NCBI GenBank assembly: GCA_963740065.1
Contig: CAVUCS010000001.1
Location: 434,001 to 498,000 of the forward strand
Direction: 5' to 3'
Length of the DNA stretch: 64,000 bases
Origin: DASVDE01 sp963740065
GTDB lineage: Bacteria; Actinomycetota; Thermoleophilia; Solirubrobacterales; 70-9
How positions within the stretch are numbered: the stretch's first letter is position 1; each line of letters opens with the position of its first letter. Positions 62,138 through 64,000 of the stretch are shown piece after piece. A model generated the notes under the pieces. The model was given only the letters and a program-made list of their open reading frames with translations. It did not search any database and was not told the DNA's origin. The position numbers and the translations under genes are program-made.

Positions 62138-63362
62138 CCGGGAGGTCGACTTTCTTCTGATCGGCGGCGGTATGGCTTCCGCTCACTGCGCGGCGGAGCT
62201 GCGCAAGCGCGGGGCCCAGGGCTCGATCCTGTTGGTCGGACGCGAGCCCGAGCCGCCCTACGAGCGCCCGCCTCTCTCCAAGGAGTATTTGCGTGGCGAC
62301 GCCGAGCGAGCGGATGCCTACGTCAACCCACCCTCGTGGTACGAGGAGAACGAAGTAGAGCTGGCAACCGGCCGCAACGTGATGTCGCTTGATCCGGAAG
62401 CGCGGACGGCGAAGCTCCAGGGTGGGGAGGAGGTGTCCTTCGGCGCGGCCCTGCTCGGCACCGGAGCGATGGTCAACATCCTGCGGGTCGAGGGCGCCGA
62501 AAACGAGGGCATCCACTACCTGCGCGCCTTCGGCAACTCCGACGCGATTCGAGCGGATGCCGAAGCGGCCGAGCATGTGGTCCTCGTGGGCGGCAGCTAC
62601 ATCGGCACCGAGGTCGCCGCTTCGCTTACCGCGAAGGGAACGAAGTGCACGATCGTGATGATGGAAGACGCCGCCCTGTCGCGAACCTTCGGCGAGGACG
62701 CCGGGCGCTGGTTCCAGGCCCAGCTCGAGTCACGCGGCGTTGAGGTATTCGGCGGCGAGGAGTTGGAGGCCTTCGAGGGTGACGGCCGGGTAAACGCGGT
62801 GCTGACCAAGAGCGGCAGGGCGATCGAGTGCGACGCGGTCGTGGTCGGCGCCGGCGTCAGGGCCGACGCGATGCTCGCCCAGCGCGCCGGCTTGGAGGTC
62901 GACGACGGCATCGTTTGCGACTCCAAGTTGCGGACCTCAGCCGAAGGGATCTACGCGGCCGGCGACTGCTGTTCTTACGACAGCGTCATCCATGGTCGGC
63001 GCCTGCGAGTAGAGCACTGGGACGTGGCGATGCAGCAAGGAATGCATGCGGCGGGGAACATGCTCGGCGACGATCGCGACTACGACGTCGTCCCCTATTT
63101 CTTCAGCGATCTCGCCGATTGGGCGAGCCTGGAATACGTGGGACCGGCCAAGGACTGGGACGAGGAGATTTGGCGCGGCGACCGCGAGAGCGGCAAATTC
63201 TCCGTCTGGTACTTGAAGGACGCCAAGGTGGCGGGATGCCTCAGCGTCGACCGCCCCGAAGACCTGGCCGAAGCCCGCCGTCTGCTGGCCGACAGAGTGG
63301 ACATCTCAGCCGCCAAAGGTCAGATCGCCGATCCCAATAGCGACCTCTCGGCCGTCGGCTAG
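62130..63362 (+). CDS. FAD-dependent pyridine nucleotide-disulfide-type oxidoreductase
   Basis: A 410-residue ferredoxin-reductase/AIF-like flavoprotein. Motifs: FLLIGGGMASAHCAAELRKRG (FAD fold), PPYERPPLSKEYLRG, the second Rossmann HVVLVGGSYIGTEVAASLTAKG for NAD(P)H, and the FAD-closing SAEGIYAAGDCCSYDS. A C-terminal domain follows (FSDLADWASLEYVG). It lacks a redox-active CxxC, so it is probably an electron-transfer reductase. ATG 62130 overlaps the previous RCK gene by 8 bp. It is followed by 48 nt of unexplained sequence and a tRNA. Confidence 0.88.
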   Translation: MPDREVDFLLIGGGMASAHCAAELRKRGAQGSILLVGREPEPPYERPPLSKEYLRGDAERADAYVNPPSWYEENEVELATGRNVMSLDPEARTAKLQGGEEVSFGAALLGTGAMVNILRVEGAENEGIHYLRAFGNSDAIRADAEAAEHVVLVGGSYIGTEVAASLTAKGTKCTIVMMEDAALSRTFGEDAGRWFQAQLESRGVEVFGGEELEAFEGDGRVNAVLTKSGRAIECDAVVVGAGVRADAMLAQRAGLEVDDGIVCDSKLRTSAEGIYAAGDCCSYDSVIHGRRLRVEHWDVAMQQGMHAAGNMLGDDRDYDVVPYFFSDLADWASLEYVGPAKDWDEEIWRGDRESGKFSVWYLKDAKVAGCLSVDRPEDLAEARRLLADRVDISAAKGQIADPNSDLSAVG

Positions 63363-63410
63363 GCCTTCATCGATTTGGATAGCCTCTTGGGGGCAGGTCG
63401 CCTGTCGTAT

Positions 63411-63481
63411 TGCCCGGTCGTCTAGTGGCAAGACACTCGGCTCTGGACCGAGGAACGGTGGTTCGAATCCATCCCGGGCAG
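63411..63481 (+). tRNA. tRNA-Gln (anticodon CUG)
   Basis: A 71-nt cloverleaf: acceptor TGCCCGG/CCGGGCA, anticodon arm CTCGG-CTCTGGA-CCGAG with anticodon CTG, T arm containing GGTTCGAATCC, discriminator G. The CCA is not encoded. It is intact and could be the integration point for downstream accessory sequence. Confidence 0.93.
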
Positions 63482-63515
63482 TTCGTTCCGCATTGAGATT
63501 CCGTCCGATCCATCA

Positions 63516-63531
63516 TCGAACGTATGTTCGA
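63516..63531 (+). promoter_or_regulatory. LexA/SOS box at the HTH gene
   Basis: TCGAACGTATGTTCGA matches the mycobacterial LexA consensus TCGAACRNNYGTTCGA at every position and the Bacillus CGAACRNRYGTTCG box. It ends at the first base of the downstream ATG, within an 18-bp palindrome (63515-63532). It suggests damage-inducible control. Confidence 0.75.
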
Positions 63532-64000
63532 TGAGAAGACGGGTGGAGAAGTTGCTGAAGGCAGGGTGGTCACGACGGAGAATCGCTCGTGAACTCGACG
63601 TCGACCCATCGACCGTCACTCGTTGCGCTCGCTTGCTCGGCTACCCGGATGTGGTTCCGCGCGGATCTCTGTTCGACTGGCAGGCAATCCAGGAGTACTA
63701 CGACCAGGGACACACGATCGATGAGTGCAAGGCGCTCTTTGGTGTCTCGTATGGAGCTTGGGACAAGGCAACCGTGCGAGGGGACATCGTCACTCGCCGA
63801 CGCTCCAAGCGACAACTCTCACACGAGACGCGCGACCGGGTCGAAGCTCTGTTAGCCGATGGGTTGAAGCCGGCTGAGATCGCCCGGAAATTGGATCTCA
63901 CAAAGTCGACAGTCGCGTTTCATTGCCGGAAGCTCGGCTATCGGGCAGATGTGCGGTTCGCACGCAGGTACGACTGGTCGGAGGTTCAGCGTGCAATCGA
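63531..64000 (+). CDS. repeated helix-turn-helix protein, truncated by window end
   Basis: An open frame of at least 156 codons from ATG 63531, running past the window edge. It holds HTH-like units: GWSRRRIARELDVDPSTVTR (about residues 12-31), FDWQAIQEYYDQGHTIDECK, GLKPAEIARKLDLTKSTVAF and the start of a new unit YDWSEVQRAI. The alternating D-W-x-x-x-Q and HTH repeats resemble actinobacterial proteins that often end in an HNH nuclease domain, which would lie beyond the window. It lies 49 nt after tRNA-Gln and is fronted by a LexA box. The start is uncertain; GTG 63543 is also possible. Confidence 0.7.
   Translation, partial: MRRRVEKLLKAGWSRRRIARELDVDPSTVTRCARLLGYPDVVPRGSLFDWQAIQEYYDQGHTIDECKALFGVSYGAWDKATVRGDIVTRRRSKRQLSHETRDRVEALLADGLKPAEIARKLDLTKSTVAFHCRKLGYRADVRFARRYDWSEVQRAI

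Overview
The window is GC-rich, tightly packed bacterial chromosome. Start codons are often GTG or TTG, ATGA/GTGA stop-start overlaps are frequent, and many starts lie 6-9 nt downstream of a TANNNT -10 box (leaderless-type promoters). It also carries a Mycobacterium/Bacillus-type LexA box, a CeoB/CeoC-like pair next to APC permeases, a K+-independent proton pyrophosphatase and several AbiEi/DUF559 genes. Together these point to an actinobacterium; I infer the Thermoleophilia/Solirubrobacterales without having run any search.

Layout. 1-3.1 kb: end of murI, then yqeY-like, phoH-like, ybeY and era. 3.1-11.7 kb: hisIE followed by a complete tryptophan operon (trpE-G-D-C-[htrA]-F-B-A) interrupted by an HtrA-type protease, plus a 50-residue membrane protein. 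11.7-15.6 kb: phosphofructokinase, small lipoprotein, epimerase, malic enzyme. 15.6-16.7 kb: two decayed genes (CotH-like; AbiEi/DUF559). 16.7-24.6 kb: polA, a secreted protein and a membrane-anchored ECF sigma factor, a YdcZ-like transporter, an FAD reductase, rpsA. 24.6-28 kb: coaE, lytic transglycosylase, MFS transporter, secreted protein, DoxX-like protein. 28-35 kb: uvrB, a three-gene signalling cluster, an MMPL transporter. 35-43.3 kb: AbiEi/DUF559 gene, uvrA, ROK kinase, acyltransferase, panC-panD-panB. 43.3-46.2 kb: cobalamin-binding sensor followed by a GGDEF-REC-PAS-HD-GYP protein. 46-51.4 kb: FmdB-like protein, uracil-DNA glycosylase, the t6A set tsaE/tsaB/rimI/tsaD, thioredoxin-fold protein, rex. 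51.4-56.9 kb: YbdK-like ligase, hppA, second AbiEi/DUF559 gene, alpha-hydroxy-acid oxidase. 56.9-63.4 kb: two APC permeases with UspA-like tails, two RCK/TrkA proteins, an FAD reductase. 63.4-64 kb: tRNA-Gln and a LexA-box-fronted HTH gene running off the end.

Most striking is a family of long, nearly perfect palindromes in two related sequence types: A (28005-28053, 40378-40419, 55696-55738) and B (21407-21457, 35521-35573, 36469-36525). Five of six sit between divergent genes, immediately upstream of start codons or -10 boxes. Base changes between copies are matched in both arms, so the palindrome itself appears conserved or gene-converted. One AbiEi/DUF559 gene is bracketed by two B copies, and the other intact one has an A copy at its 5' end. 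An unrelated 23-bp inverted repeat sits on the trpB/trpA junction and contains the trpA start codon.

Five genes (polA, a histidine kinase, uvrA, panC, the GGDEF/HD-GYP gene) are broken by seven single-base insertions. Each is a one-base extension of a short homopolymer run, which suggests uncorrected sequencing error more than biology.
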